From an uncultured Williamsia sp. (GTDB lineage: Bacteria > Actinomycetota > Actinomycetes > Mycobacteriales > Mycobacteriaceae): a stretch of DNA of 64,000 nucleotides. Positions 55,172 through 64,000 of this stretch are shown piece by piece. The notes beneath the pieces were generated by a model, which was not told the DNA's origin, made no database searches, and saw only the letters and a program-made list of their open reading frames with translations. Location: positions 310,001 through 374,000 of the forward strand of contig NZ_CANLWM010000005.1 of the NCBI RefSeq assembly GCF_947494875.1, read 5' to 3'. Positions within the stretch are counted from its first letter, which is position 1, and each line of letters begins with the position of its first letter. Both the position numbers and the translations under genes were made by a program.

Positions 55172-56311
55172 ATGGCGATGACCGTGACCACCGAACCCCG
55201 CCTGGCCGGGGCCGTGCGGACCGCCGAACGGGTGCTGAGTTCCCGCGCCGGCGTCCAGGTCGATCTCACCGATCCCGTGGACCTCGGGGGCAGCGGTCGT
55301 ACCGATGTCGTCCGCGTCCGCGTCGCATCGAACCCGGTGACGATGGACCGCACGCTGGTCATCAAGGTCTGGCCCACCGACGAACCCGGCGACGCGTTCG
55401 CCCGGGAGCTGGCCTCGTACAAGTACGCCACCGCGCTACCGGTGCCCTCTCGCCCCGGCCCCCACCTCATCGCGTTCGACCACCGTGCCCGGGTCATCGT
55501 CCTCAGCGACCTCGGTCACGGTCGGTCGATGGTCGAGATGCTCTCCGCGACCGATCTCGACGCCGCCGAACGCGTCGTGAGTGCTTGGGGGCAGGCCCTG
55601 GGTCGGATGCACGCCGCCACCGTCGGCGGTGAGCAGGACTTCGCCGCCCTGCTCCGACACGGTCCCGACCGCAGCACCGCCGAGTCGCTCGCCGTCCATC
55701 TCGACGCCGGGGTCGCACTCGCCCCCGAGGTGCTCGCCGACGACCTCGGCGTCGGCGCGGCGCCCGAGTTCGTCGACGTGCTGCGGCGCGGCGCGGAGCT
55801 GGTCCGCGAGGGCGACCACCGCGCGTTCAGCCCCTCTGACGTCGGACCGCCGAACATCCTCATCAACGACGCCGGCGTGCAGTTCATGGACTACGAGTGG
55901 GGCGGTTTCCGCGACGCCACCCTCGACATCGCCTACGCCTGCCTCACCTGCTCCTCTGCGCTGGCACCCGCCCTCGACGCCCACCGCGACGACCTCGTGA
56001 CGGGCATGATCGACGCGTGGCGCTCGGAGGTGCAGTCGATCTGGCCGTCGCTCGGACACGACGGGGAGCTGAATCGCAAGATGCTCGTCGCCCGCACCCT
56101 CTGGGTGTGGATGTCGACGCTGTGGATGCTGCCGGTCGACCTCGACGACGACAGCCACGCCCGCGGGCTGGCGTTGCGCACCGGCGACCCGACCGTGGTC
56201 GTGGGCCGGTGGCGCGATCTCGCCGAGGCGGCACGCCGCACCGGCGTCCCCGAGGTGGCCGACTGCTCGGCGGCGATCGCCGAGGCGCTGGACGCCGCCT
56301 GGCTGCGGTGA
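55172..56311 (+). CDS. Phosphotransferase family protein (aminoglycoside phosphotransferase-like fold)
   Basis: A 379-aa protein kinase-like/APH-fold phosphotransferase with unknown substrate. Visible: a probable ATP-site lysine in LVIKVWP, the catalytic loop [14 protein letters not shown], and the metal aspartate in [18 protein letters not shown]. The usual HGD of the catalytic loop is SxD here (S-P-S-D), with the catalytic Asp and Asn kept. The C-terminal helical region ([16 protein letters not shown]) matches the family. ATG 55178 is a credible alternative start. It lies between the amidoligase cassette and rarA with 16 bases to the latter. Confidence 0.8.
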   Translation: MAMTVTTEPRLAGAVRTAERVLSSRAGVQVDLTDPVDLGGSGRTDVVRVRVASNPVTMDRTLVIKVWPTDEPGDAFARELASYKYATALPVPSRPGPHLIAFDHRARVIVLSDLGHGRSMVEMLSATDLDAAERVVSAWGQALGRMHAATVGGEQDFAALLRHGPDRSTAESLAVHLDAGVALAPEVLADDLGVGAAPEFVDVLRRGAELVREGDHRAFSPSDVGPPNILINDAGVQFMDYEWGGFRDATLDIAYACLTCSSALAPALDAHRDDLVTGMIDAWRSEVQSIWPSLGHDGELNRKMLVARTLWVWMSTLWMLPVDLDDDSHARGLALRTGDPTVVVGRWRDLAEAARRTGVPEVADCSAAIAEALDAAWLR

Positions 56312-56327
56312 CCCCACCGGACGGGCC

Positions 56328-57740
56328 GTGACCGACACCGGCGAGAGGGGGCTGTTCGACCCCCCGGCCCCCGAGGTCGACGCCGGCACCGGACCGCTGC
56401 CCGTCGACGCCGGCGGGCCCCTGGCGGTGCGGATGCGCCCGCGATCGCTCGACGAGGTCGTCGGGCAGGACCACCTCCTGGGCACCGGGTCGCCGCTGCG
56501 CCGACTCGTCGAGGGCTCCGGGGCGGCGTCGGTGTTGCTGTACGGCCCGCCCGGTACCGGCAAGACGACGATGGCCTCGCTGATCTCGACGGCAACCGGC
56601 CGCCGCTTCGTCGCCCTCTCGGCGCTGTCGGCGGGAGTGAAGGAGGTCCGGTCCGTCATCGAGACCGCCCGGCGGGCGCTCGTCGCGGGCGAGCAGACGG
56701 TGCTGTTCATCGATGAGGTCCACCGCTTCTCCAAGACCCAGCAGGATGCCCTCCTCGACGCGGTCGAGAACCGGATCGTCCTGCTGGTCGCGGCCACCAC
56801 CGAGAACCCGTCGTTCTCCGTCGTCGCGCCGCTGTTGTCGCGGTCGCTGGTGCTGCAGCTCAACCCCCTCGGCGACGAGGCGATACGAACCGTCCTCCGG
56901 CGGGCCGTCGACGACCCGCGCGGGCTCGGCGGCCGCGTCCGCGTCGCCGACGACGCGCTCGAGCACATCGTCGCGCTCGCCGGCGGCGACGCACGCCGGG
57001 GACTGACCGCCCTCGAGGTGGCAGCCGGTGCCGTGCAGGAGGGCCCCCGTCCCGACGCTTCCGCCGACGGCCCGCCGACCGTCGACCTCGCCGACGTCGA
57101 GGCCGCGATGGACCGCGCCGCGGTCCGCTACGACCGCGACGGCGACCAGCACTACGACGTCATCAGCGCGTTCATCAAGTCGATCCGCGGGTCCGACGTC
57201 GACGCGGCCGTGCACTACCTCGCCCGGATGATCAGCGCGGGGGAGGACCCCCGCTTCATCGCGCGGCGCCTGATGATCCACGCCAGCGAGGACATCGGCA
57301 TGGCCGACCCGACCGCCATCCAGGTCGCCGTCGCCGCGGCTCAGGTCGTCGCGCTGGTCGGGATGCCGGAGGCCCGCCTGGCGCTCACGCAGGCGACCAT
57401 CCACCTCGCCACCGCACCGAAGTCGGGCGCGGTCGTCTCGGCGATCGGCACGGCGATGTCCGACGTGGCGGCGGGCAAGGCGGGCGCGGTGCCGCCGCAT
57501 CTGCGCGACGGCCACTACGCGGGCGCGACCGCCCTGGGCAACGCCCAGGGCTATCGCTACCCCCACGACGATCCCGATGGGGTGCTACCCCAGCAGTACC
57601 CGCCGGACGAACTCGTCGGTACCGACTACTACATCCCGACCGACCACGGTGCCGAACGCACGCTGGGACCCCGCGTCGAGCGACTGCGGGCGATCGTGCG
57701 CGACACCCGGGGCGGGACACGACGGGCCGGGAAGGACTGA
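56328..57740 (+). CDS. rarA: Replication-associated recombination protein RarA (MgsA)
   Basis: A 470-aa AAA+ clamp-loader-like ATPase acting at stalled replication forks. Walker [10 protein letters not shown], Walker [10 protein letters not shown], sensor AATTENPSF and a C-terminal tetramerisation domain with [26 protein letters not shown] and [10 protein letters not shown]...QQYPPDEL. The first 30 residues ([10 protein letters not shown]) include an FDPP segment that could bind the sliding clamp. GTG 56328. It is equivalent to Rv2559c. A 110-base gap with its own promoter precedes alaS. Confidence 0.94.
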   Translation: MTDTGERGLFDPPAPEVDAGTGPLPVDAGGPLAVRMRPRSLDEVVGQDHLLGTGSPLRRLVEGSGAASVLLYGPPGTGKTTMASLISTATGRRFVALSALSAGVKEVRSVIETARRALVAGEQTVLFIDEVHRFSKTQQDALLDAVENRIVLLVAATTENPSFSVVAPLLSRSLVLQLNPLGDEAIRTVLRRAVDDPRGLGGRVRVADDALEHIVALAGGDARRGLTALEVAAGAVQEGPRPDASADGPPTVDLADVEAAMDRAAVRYDRDGDQHYDVISAFIKSIRGSDVDAAVHYLARMISAGEDPRFIARRLMIHASEDIGMADPTAIQVAVAAAQVVALVGMPEARLALTQATIHLATAPKSGAVVSAIGTAMSDVAAGKAGAVPPHLRDGHYAGATALGNAQGYRYPHDDPDGVLPQQYPPDELVGTDYYIPTDHGAERTLGPRVERLRAIVRDTRGGTRRAGKD

Positions 57741-57748
57741 CCCCCCGG

Positions 57749-57754
57749 TAGGGT
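57749..57754 (+). promoter_or_regulatory. Probable -10 element (TAGGGT) of the alaS operon
   Basis: TAGGGT nine bases after the rarA stop and about 97 bases before alaS. CAGGAGAC (57837-57844) is the ribosome-binding site and fixes GTG 57851 as the start. Confidence 0.45.
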
Positions 57755-57850
57755 GGACACGCTCTGCCGGACCCGAGTCGGTGGCCCGGTGCCCCACGCG
57801 TGATGCCGTCCCCACGACGGCACCCGCACCCCGACCGCAGGAGACGACAG

Positions 57851-60520
57851 GTGCAGACCCACGAGATCAGGAAGCGATTCCTCGATCACTTCGTCGCGGC
57901 CGGTCACACCGAGATCCCCAGCGCATCCCTCGTCCTCGGCGACCCGAACCTGCTGTTCGTGAACGCCGGCATGGTGCCCTTCAAGCCGTACTTCCTGGGT
58001 GACCGCACCCCTCCGTCACCGCGCGCCACGTCGATCCAGAAGTGCGTCCGCACCCTCGACATCGAGGAGGTGGGCATCACCACCCGCCACAACACCTTCT
58101 TCCAGATGGCGGGCAACTTCTCGTTCGGTGACTACTTCAAGCGCGAGGCCATCGCCTTCGCGTGGTCGCTGCTGACGAACCCCGTCGACGACGGCGGTTA
58201 CGGCATCGACCCCACACGGCTCTGGCCGACGGTCTACCTCGACGACGACGAGGCCGAGGCGATCTGGCGCGACGAGATGGGCGTGCCCGCCGAGCGGATC
58301 CAGCGCCGGGGGATGAAGGACAACTACTGGTCGATGGGCGTGCCGGGTCCGTGCGGGCCGTGCTCGGAGATCTTCTTCGACCGCGGACCCGACTACGGCG
58401 TCGAGGGCGGCCCCGAGGCCGACGAGGACCGCTACATCGAGATCTGGAACCTCGTCTTCATGCAGAACGAGCGGGGTGAGGGCACCACCAAGGACGACTA
58501 CCCGATCCTCGGCCCGCTGCCCCGTCCCAACATCGACACCGGCATGGGTGTCGAGCGGGTCGCGACGATCCTGCAGGGCGTCGACAACGTCTACGAGACC
58601 GACCTGCTCAAGCCCGTCATCGACGTCGCCGCCCGGCTCACCGGCCGCGCCTACGGCGACGGCGGCGACGACGGCCACGCCGCCGACGTGCGCTTCCGCG
58701 TCATCGCCGACCACGCACGCACCGCGGTGATGCTCATCTCCGACGGCGTCCGGCCCGCCAACGACGGACGCGGGTACGTCCTGCGTCGACTGCTGCGCCG
58801 CATCGTGCGGTCCGCGCGGCTGCTCGGTGCCGAGCAGCCCACGATGGGCGAGTTCGTCGACACCGTCCTCGCGACCATGACGCCGTCGTATCCCGTGCTG
58901 GCCGAGCAGGCCGCGGACATCCGCGCCGCCGCGGTCGCCGAGGAGCAGGCATTCCTGGGCACATTGGCAGAGGGGTCGAAGAAGTTCGAGGACGCGGCGA
59001 CCACCACCCGTGGTGCCGGACGCACGGTCATCGCGGGCAGCGACGCGTTCACCCTCCACGACACCTACGGTTTCCCGATCGACCTGACACTCGAGATGGC
59101 GGCCGAGGCCGGCCTGTCGGTGGACGAGCAGGGCTTCGCCGACCTCATGGCCGAGCAGCGCCGGCGCGCGAAGGCCGACGCGATGGAGCGCAAGACCGGC
59201 CACGCCGACATGTCGGTGTACCGCGAGTTCCTCGACCGCGGCCCGACGGAGTTCACCGGCTTCGACGAACTGGTCAGCGACGCAACGGTTCTCGGGATCG
59301 TGGGTGAGGGTGCGACGCAGCCCGTCGCGACCGTCGGTGCGCAGGTCGACATCGTCCTCGACCGCACCCCGCTCTACGCCGAGTCCGGTGGTCAGACCGC
59401 CGACATCGGCACCATCTCGACGTCGGCCGGTGCCCGGGCGCGCGTGACCGACGTGCAGAAGGTCGCGAAGTCCGTCTACCGCCACGTCGCGACGGTCGAG
59501 GCGGGGGAGTTCGCCGTCGGCGACGTCGTGCTGGCCTCGGTCGACCCGCAGTACCGCCGCGGCGCCACTCAAGGCCACTCCGGCACCCACCTCGTCGGTG
59601 CGGCACTCCGCCAGGTGCTCGGTTCCGGTGCGACGCAGGCCGGTTCGCTGAACCGCCCCGGGTATCTCCGGTTCGACTTCCGTTCCTCGGGACCGATGAC
59701 CGAGGCCCAGCGCGGCGAGATCGAGGACATCACCAACTCCGCGGTCGAGGCCGACCACGAGGTGCACACCTTCGAGACCGGGCTCGACGAGGCCAAGGCG
59801 ATGGGCGCCATGGCGCTGTTCGGGGAGAACTACGGCGACCGGGTGCGCGTCGTCGAGATCGGTGGACCGTTCTCGATGGAGCTGTGCGGTGGCACCCACG
59901 TCGGGTCCTCGGCGCAGGTCGGACCCGTGACCCTGCTGGGGGAGTCCTCGGTGGCGTCGGGCGTGCGTCGCGTCGAGGCCTATGTCGGGCTCGACTCGTA
60001 CCGGCACCTCGCCCGGGAGCGTGCCCTGCTCTCCGCGGTGTCCGCCACGCTCAAGGTGCCCGGCGAGGAGGTCCCCGACCGCGTGGCCACGCTTGTCGAA
60101 CGACTGCGCGACGCGGAGAAGAGCCTCGAGAAGCTGAAGGCGGAGGCGGCGCGCGCGTCGGCGGCGTCCGTCCTCGACGACGCGCAGCGCGTCGGCGACA
60201 CCCTGGTCGTCGCGGCGCGGCTGAACGACGGGCTCTCCGGTGGCGACCTGCGCTCGCTGGCCACCGACCTGAAGGGCCGGCTGGGTTCGCAGGCCGGGAT
60301 CGTGGCGTTGTTCTCCGTCACCGACGGCAAGGTCCCGTTCGTCGTCGCGCTCACCGGCGCGGCCCGCGACGCGGGGCTGTCCGCGGGCGCCATCGTCGGT
60401 GACGTCGCCCCGGTGATCGGGGGGCGCGGTGGCGGCAAACCCGACCTCGCGCAGGGCTCGGGGACGGACCCCGACGGCATCGACGCGGCCCTGGCGCGCG
60501 TGCGGCAGGCGGCCGGATGA
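57851..60520 (+). CDS. alaS: Alanyl-tRNA synthetase
   Basis: An 889-aa class II synthetase with an editing domain. N-terminal [23 protein letters not shown], class II core with [35 protein letters not shown] and [12 protein letters not shown]; editing-site zinc residues [13 protein letters not shown] and CGGTHVG; C-terminal DHHA1-type domain with [14 protein letters not shown] and [15 protein letters not shown]. Full length is normal. GTG 57851 follows AGGAG. Its stop overlaps the ruvX start by ATGA, heading the chain alaS-ruvX-mltG-aroE (Rv2555c-Rv2552c). Confidence 0.96.
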   Translation: MQTHEIRKRFLDHFVAAGHTEIPSASLVLGDPNLLFVNAGMVPFKPYFLGDRTPPSPRATSIQKCVRTLDIEEVGITTRHNTFFQMAGNFSFGDYFKREAIAFAWSLLTNPVDDGGYGIDPTRLWPTVYLDDDEAEAIWRDEMGVPAERIQRRGMKDNYWSMGVPGPCGPCSEIFFDRGPDYGVEGGPEADEDRYIEIWNLVFMQNERGEGTTKDDYPILGPLPRPNIDTGMGVERVATILQGVDNVYETDLLKPVIDVAARLTGRAYGDGGDDGHAADVRFRVIADHARTAVMLISDGVRPANDGRGYVLRRLLRRIVRSARLLGAEQPTMGEFVDTVLATMTPSYPVLAEQAADIRAAAVAEEQAFLGTLAEGSKKFEDAATTTRGAGRTVIAGSDAFTLHDTYGFPIDLTLEMAAEAGLSVDEQGFADLMAEQRRRAKADAMERKTGHADMSVYREFLDRGPTEFTGFDELVSDATVLGIVGEGATQPVATVGAQVDIVLDRTPLYAESGGQTADIGTISTSAGARARVTDVQKVAKSVYRHVATVEAGEFAVGDVVLASVDPQYRRGATQGHSGTHLVGAALRQVLGSGATQAGSLNRPGYLRFDFRSSGPMTEAQRGEIEDITNSAVEADHEVHTFETGLDEAKAMGAMALFGENYGDRVRVVEIGGPFSMELCGGTHVGSSAQVGPVTLLGESSVASGVRRVEAYVGLDSYRHLARERALLSAVSATLKVPGEEVPDRVATLVERLRDAEKSLEKLKAEAARASAASVLDDAQRVGDTLVVAARLNDGLSGGDLRSLATDLKGRLGSQAGIVALFSVTDGKVPFVVALTGAARDAGLSAGAIVGDVAPVIGGRGGGKPDLAQGSGTDPDGIDAALARVRQAAG

Positions 60521-61011
60521 CCGTCGCCGACCCAGAGCCGTCGTCAGCACCTCGCCGCGGACGTCGACTCGCCGTCGACGTGGGGAGTGTGCGCATCGGC
60601 GTCGCTGCATGTGATCCTGACGGGATGCTGGCGACACCGGTCGAGACCGTGCCCCGTGTCGGCGACGGACGCGACCTGGCCCGGATCGCCGATCTCGTCG
60701 CCGAATACGACGCCGTCGAGGTGATCGTCGGTCTGCCGACCACCCTGCGCGGTGACCACGGTCCGGCGGCGCAGACCGCCACCGCCTTCGCCGAGGCGCT
60801 GGGGCGTCGTGTCGGCGACGTCCCGGTCACGCTGCACGACGAGCGCATGACGACCGCGCTCGCGAGTCGCTCCCTGCGGGCCGGTGGACGCTCGTCGAAG
60901 CAGCAGCGCGCGATCATCGACCAGGCCGCCGCGGTCGAGATCCTCCAGTCGTGGCTCGACCGCCACCTGCGGCGCCCCGCCGTCGACGACCGCGGGGTGT
61001 CCGACCGGTGA
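60517..61011 (+). CDS. ruvX: Putative pre-16S rRNA nuclease/Holliday junction resolvase-like protein (YqgF)
   Basis: A 164-aa RNase H-fold protein of the YqgF/RuvX family, implicated in maturing the 5' end of 16S rRNA. Motifs: [16 protein letters not shown] (first catalytic Asp), [15 protein letters not shown], the [11 protein letters not shown] Glu and the C-terminal [15 protein letters not shown] roughly 15-residue N-terminal extension precedes the core. It is coupled to alaS and mltG by four-base overlaps, as in Rv2554c. Confidence 0.92.
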   Translation: MTVADPEPSSAPRRGRRLAVDVGSVRIGVAACDPDGMLATPVETVPRVGDGRDLARIADLVAEYDAVEVIVGLPTTLRGDHGPAAQTATAFAEALGRRVGDVPVTLHDERMTTALASRSLRAGGRSSKQQRAIIDQAAAVEILQSWLDRHLRRPAVDDRGVSDR

Positions 61012-62732
61012 GCGACGAGAACCGGCATCGGCGCCGGACGGACGACGACACACCCAGCGAACGGTTCCGCATCCCGACGGACCCCGACCATCACCCCCGA
61101 CCGCACCGGCGTGCGCGGTCGGCGGACCAGACCGTGGATCCACGGCTGCGGAGGACCCCGGGTCCGGGCCCGACCCGAAGCGGGACTCCGATCGACCCCT
61201 CCGCGGCGGGATGGACCGAACCCCGACGAGCCCGCCCCGAGTCGATCCCGCCCCGGGCACCGGCCGGTCCGCCCGGCCGCGACCCCGGATGGGAGAGGCC
61301 ACTGCGACGGTCGGTGTCCGACCCGTACGGACGCACGCGCGACCAGGGTCGCGATGTCCGCCCGCCCGCTGCCCCCCGTGATCCCGGTGCGGGCTGGTCC
61401 GCGGACGACGACCGCCCGCGGTCGTACGCCCCGCGCGACGAGCCACTGCCCGACTCCCCGGTCGGCGTGGCAGCGGGACCCGACGGCGGATTCCGCGACG
61501 CGGACGCCGCGACCGTGCCCACCCCGGTCGTCGACCGTGAGCGCCCGCGACGGGGCGGCGGCCGCCCGCGGCGACGCACGACCACCGCCACGGTGCGACG
61601 GCGCCGCCGGGTCGCTCTCGTGGGTGTCCTCGTCGTCATGGCCGTGCTGGTCTGCGGAGTCACCTACGCCGGACTGCGCCTCACCGGCTTCTTCGTCGAC
61701 GACAAGGACTTCGGCGGCAGCGCCGGCACCGGCGACGTGCTGGTGCAGATCCCCGACGACGCCCCGCTCAGCCAGTTCGGCCAGATCCTCACCGACCGCG
61801 GCGTGGTGGCGAGCGTGCGGGCGTTCACCGACGCCGCGGACGGCAAACCGATCTCGGCCGGGTTCTACAAACTGCGCACCCGTATCTCCGCGGCGTCGGC
61901 GGTGTCGATGCTCGACGGCGACGACAACCGCGTCGGGCGCGTGGTGATCCCCGCCGGGCGCCAGCTCGACACGAAGCAGACCGCGAACGGCACGTCCACC
62001 ACCGGCATCTTCGCGATGGTCGCGCAGGCCACCACCGTCACCATCGACGGCACCCGACGAGGGGTCACCGCCGAGCAACTCGCGCAGGCCGCCGCCACGG
62101 CCACACCCCAGCAGCTCGGGGTGCCGTCGTGGGCGACGTCGCGGGTGCAGGCGCTCACCGGCGACCACCGTCGGATCGAGGGACTCATCGCGCCCATCGC
62201 GTGGGAGGCGATCGACCCGTCGCTGTCACCGGTCGACATGCTGCGCTACCTGATCTCCACCAGCGCAGGCTATTTCGACCGCTGGGGGCTGACACGCCAG
62301 GGCAGCAGTGGACTCGATCCGTACGACGCCCTCGTCGCGGCGTCCGTGGTCGAGAAGGAGGTGGCCGACCCGAACGACTACGGCAAGGTCGCCCGCGTCA
62401 TCGTCAACCGCCTGGCACGGAACCAGAAGCTCGAGATGGACTCGACCGCCAACTACACCGCGGCGGTGGTGAACATCGACGTGTCCGGTGACGCCTACAC
62501 CGCCGACACAAAGTGGAACACCTACCAGGTGACCGGTCTGCCGGCGACGCCCATCGGCTCGGTCGGCGAGAACGTGATCGCACCCACCGTCGACCCGCCC
62601 GCGGGGAACTGGCTCTACTTCGTCGCCGTCGACGCCCAGGGGACCACGGTGTTCACCGACGACTACCAGCAGCATCTGCGGAACCGGCAACGCGCCTGCG
62701 ACAACAAGGTGCTGTCGGTCGGGTGTCGGTGA
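61008..62732 (+). CDS. mltG: Endolytic murein transglycosylase MltG
   Basis: A 574-aa bitopic membrane enzyme that cleaves nascent glycan strands and sets peptidoglycan chain ends. The first 200 residues are a cytoplasmic, disordered Arg/Pro/Asp-rich tail, far longer than in E. coli but usual in actinobacteria. A single helix follows at about residues 203-222 ([17 protein letters not shown]), then the LysM-like subdomain and YceG domain with catalytic Glu449 in [12 protein letters not shown] and [20 protein letters not shown] 61008 overlaps ruvX; its stop overlaps aroE. It is equivalent to Rv2553c. Confidence 0.93.
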   Translation: MSDENRHRRRTDDDTPSERFRIPTDPDHHPRPHRRARSADQTVDPRLRRTPGPGPTRSGTPIDPSAAGWTEPRRARPESIPPRAPAGPPGRDPGWERPLRRSVSDPYGRTRDQGRDVRPPAAPRDPGAGWSADDDRPRSYAPRDEPLPDSPVGVAAGPDGGFRDADAATVPTPVVDRERPRRGGGRPRRRTTTATVRRRRRVALVGVLVVMAVLVCGVTYAGLRLTGFFVDDKDFGGSAGTGDVLVQIPDDAPLSQFGQILTDRGVVASVRAFTDAADGKPISAGFYKLRTRISAASAVSMLDGDDNRVGRVVIPAGRQLDTKQTANGTSTTGIFAMVAQATTVTIDGTRRGVTAEQLAQAAATATPQQLGVPSWATSRVQALTGDHRRIEGLIAPIAWEAIDPSLSPVDMLRYLISTSAGYFDRWGLTRQGSSGLDPYDALVAASVVEKEVADPNDYGKVARVIVNRLARNQKLEMDSTANYTAAVVNIDVSGDAYTADTKWNTYQVTGLPATPIGSVGENVIAPTVDPPAGNWLYFVAVDAQGTTVFTDDYQQHLRNRQRACDNKVLSVGCR

Positions 62733-63571
62733 CGGATCACGACGGCCCGCGGCACGCCGCGGTCCTCGGGCACCCCGTCGACCACTCACGGTCCCCTGAT
62801 CTGCACCTCGCCGCGTACCGCGCACTCGGGCTCGACGCCTGGACCTACGCGCGGATCGACTGCACGGCGCAGGCACTCCCGGGACTCGTCGCGGGATTCG
62901 ACGAGTCGTGGATCGGGCTGTCGGTCACGATGCCGGCCAAGGTCGCGGCGCTGGAGTTCGCCGACACCGTCACCGACCGGGCACGACGCGTCGGATCCGC
63001 CAACACCCTCGTCCGGACGAGCGGGGGCGCCTGGCACGCCGACTGCACCGACATCGACGGCGTGACCGGCGCGCTGGCGACGCTGGGCGCGGCGGACCTC
63101 AGGGGCTCGACGGCGGTCCTCCTCGGCGCCGGCGGAACCGCCCGCCCCGCACTGGCGGCGCTGCACGCCGCCGGGACGCGGGAGGTCGCGGTGGTCGTCC
63201 GTGACCCCGCCCGAGCCGCAGACCTCGCACGCCTCGGCGACGACCTCGGCGTCGCGCTGACCGTGCTCCCGTTCTCCGACACCCCCGACCTGCGCCGGTG
63301 GGCCGCGACGGCCGCCGTCGTCGTGAGCACCGTGCCCGCCCCGGCCGCCGAGGTGATCGCAGACGCGATCGCCGGTGCCCCTCGACTCGTCGACGCGATC
63401 TACGACCCCTGGCCCACGCCGCTGGCCGCCGCGGTCACCGAGGGTGGGGGTGTGGTCGCCGGGGGGCTCGTGATGCTGCTGCACCAGGCGTACACGCAGG
63501 TCGAGGCGTTCACGGGCCGACCCGCGCCCCGCGCGGCCATGGCCGCCGCGGTCGGCGCGCACGCCGACTGA
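62729..63571 (+). CDS. aroE: Shikimate dehydrogenase
   Basis: A 280-aa NADPH-dependent enzyme reducing 3-dehydroshikimate to shikimate for aromatic amino acid synthesis. Substrate site: LGHPVDHSRSPDLHLAAY, the lysine in LSVTMPAKVAAL, and CTDIDGVTGAL; cofactor site: AVLLGAGGTARPALAALHAAG. The C-terminal GGLVMLLHQAYTQVEAFTG is typical. GTG 62729 overlaps the mltG stop; GTG 62723 is in frame but less likely. It is equivalent to Rv2552c. Confidence 0.93.
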   Translation: MTDHDGPRHAAVLGHPVDHSRSPDLHLAAYRALGLDAWTYARIDCTAQALPGLVAGFDESWIGLSVTMPAKVAALEFADTVTDRARRVGSANTLVRTSGGAWHADCTDIDGVTGALATLGAADLRGSTAVLLGAGGTARPALAALHAAGTREVAVVVRDPARAADLARLGDDLGVALTVLPFSDTPDLRRWAATAAVVVSTVPAPAAEVIADAIAGAPRLVDAIYDPWPTPLAAAVTEGGGVVAGGLVMLLHQAYTQVEAFTGRPAPRAAMAAAVGAHAD

Positions 63572-63678
63572 CCCGTCGGTCGCCCCGGCTCGTGCACCGA
63601 TCCCGGCGCGTCCACACCTCGGCGCCGTCGCGGCCGTCGCTGGGATCGACGGTCGTCTGCACCGGTGACGATCGACCG

Positions 63679-64000
63679 GTGCAGACACCTCTGGCCCTGG
63701 CGGCCCCCGTCGTGGCGTGGCTCCTCGTCCTCACCGGCACCGACCTGCGGGACCGGCGTCTGCCGAACGCCCTCACGATCCCCGGTGTCGTCGCAGCCCT
63801 GGGTGCGGCGCTGATCCATCCGACGATCGGTGTCGCCGTCGCCGTGGCCGCGAGCCCGTACCTCGTCGCGGTCCTCGCCGGGGCATGCGGTGCCGGCGAC
63901 CTCAAGCTCGCCGTCGTCGCCGGGGCACTCGCGGGGGACGCCGTGCGCGCGGGTGCGGTCGTCGCGCTCGCGGCGCTGCTGACCGTCGTCGCGGTGGTCG
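63679..64000 (+). CDS. Prepilin peptidase (A24 family), N-terminal part (3' end outside window)
   Basis: The first 107 residues of an aspartyl prepilin/type IV leader peptidase. Both catalytic aspartates are present: D22 in GTDLRDRRLPNALT and D74 in GAGDLKLAVV. Hydrophobic helices surround them. The N-terminal methylase domain with its zinc cysteines is absent, as in the short actinobacterial form (Rv2551c) used for Flp/Tad-type pili or type II-like secretion. GTG 63679 is the first start in frame, 107 bases after aroE. Confidence 0.85.
   Translation, partial: MQTPLALAAPVVAWLLVLTGTDLRDRRLPNALTIPGVVAALGAALIHPTIGVAVAVAASPYLVAVLAGACGAGDLKLAVVAGALAGDAVRAGAVVALAALLTVVAVV

Noticed and set aside
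57741-57850. T-box or other riboswitch leader before alaS
   Set aside because: The gap is only 110 bases with no AGGGUGGNACCGCG-like T-box core and no clear antiterminator structure.
58016-60637. 873-codon minus-strand open frame across alaS
   Set aside because: A shadow of alaS in the high-GC codon pattern; it has no ribosome-binding site and no recognisable protein motif.

Overview
The window is high-GC actinobacterial chromosome, with frequent GTG starts, ATGA/GTGA stop-start overlaps and several apparently leaderless genes. The gene content points to a mycolic-acid-containing member of the Mycobacteriales (Gordonia/Williamsia/Rhodococcus-like): an AftC-type arabinofuranosyltransferase, phosphatidylinositol mannoside genes (pgsA, patA, pimA) and the coproporphyrin branch of heme synthesis. 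Gene order matches, from memory, the Mycobacterium tuberculosis interval Rv2682c (dxs1) to Rv2551c almost gene for gene, so most of the window is conserved core chromosome. No transposase, integrase, CRISPR array, rRNA or origin was seen.

Layout. 1-12042: end of dxs; RNase D and DUF3000 on the minus strand; heme operon hemE-hemY-chdC; a DHFR-fold reductase; minus-strand msrB-aftC; a lipoprotein with an alpha/beta-hydrolase fold; a RibD-C reductase; a ZapE-type ATPase and a GNAT acetyltransferase. 12043-17143: an accessory patch that breaks the conserved order. It carries a Tat-exported molybdenum hydroxylase with its 2Fe-2S subunit, an orphan hypothetical gene, three tandem very short genes for Gly/Leu-rich peptides with matching leaders and private terminators, and a tRNA cluster (Val-GAC, Cys, Gly on minus; Val-CAC on plus). 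17144-23578: a small membrane protein, then thrS-HIT-pgsA-patA-pimA and a LemA-like protein. 23722-27928: PLP synthase genes pdxS and pdxT with a PP2C phosphatase and tesB between them, then yebC. 27936-37299: a P-loop-less uridine-kinase-like protein, ruvCAB, yajC-secD-secF, apt and the stringent-response gene rel. 37491-47880: cyclophilin, MBL hydrolase, hisS, ABC-F ATPase, DUF885 peptidase, zinc metallopeptidase, aspS, DUF389. 48026-55136: a three-gene transglutaminase/DUF2126/ATP-grasp/alpha-E cassette, a predicted amide- or peptide-forming system. 55172-64000: a phosphotransferase, rarA, alaS-ruvX-mltG-aroE and the start of a prepilin peptidase.

The main modules are envelope lipid and glycan synthesis, heme and PLP cofactor supply, Sec export accessory proteins, Holliday-junction processing, and four aminoacyl-tRNA synthetases (Thr, His, Asp, Ala). 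The most interesting non-core items are the three tandem micro-genes at 15.7-16.5 kb, the amidoligase-type cassette at 48-55 kb, and two enzyme-fold proteins lacking their defining catalytic residues (hydrolase at 8.1-9.6 kb, kinase-like protein at 27.9-28.5 kb).
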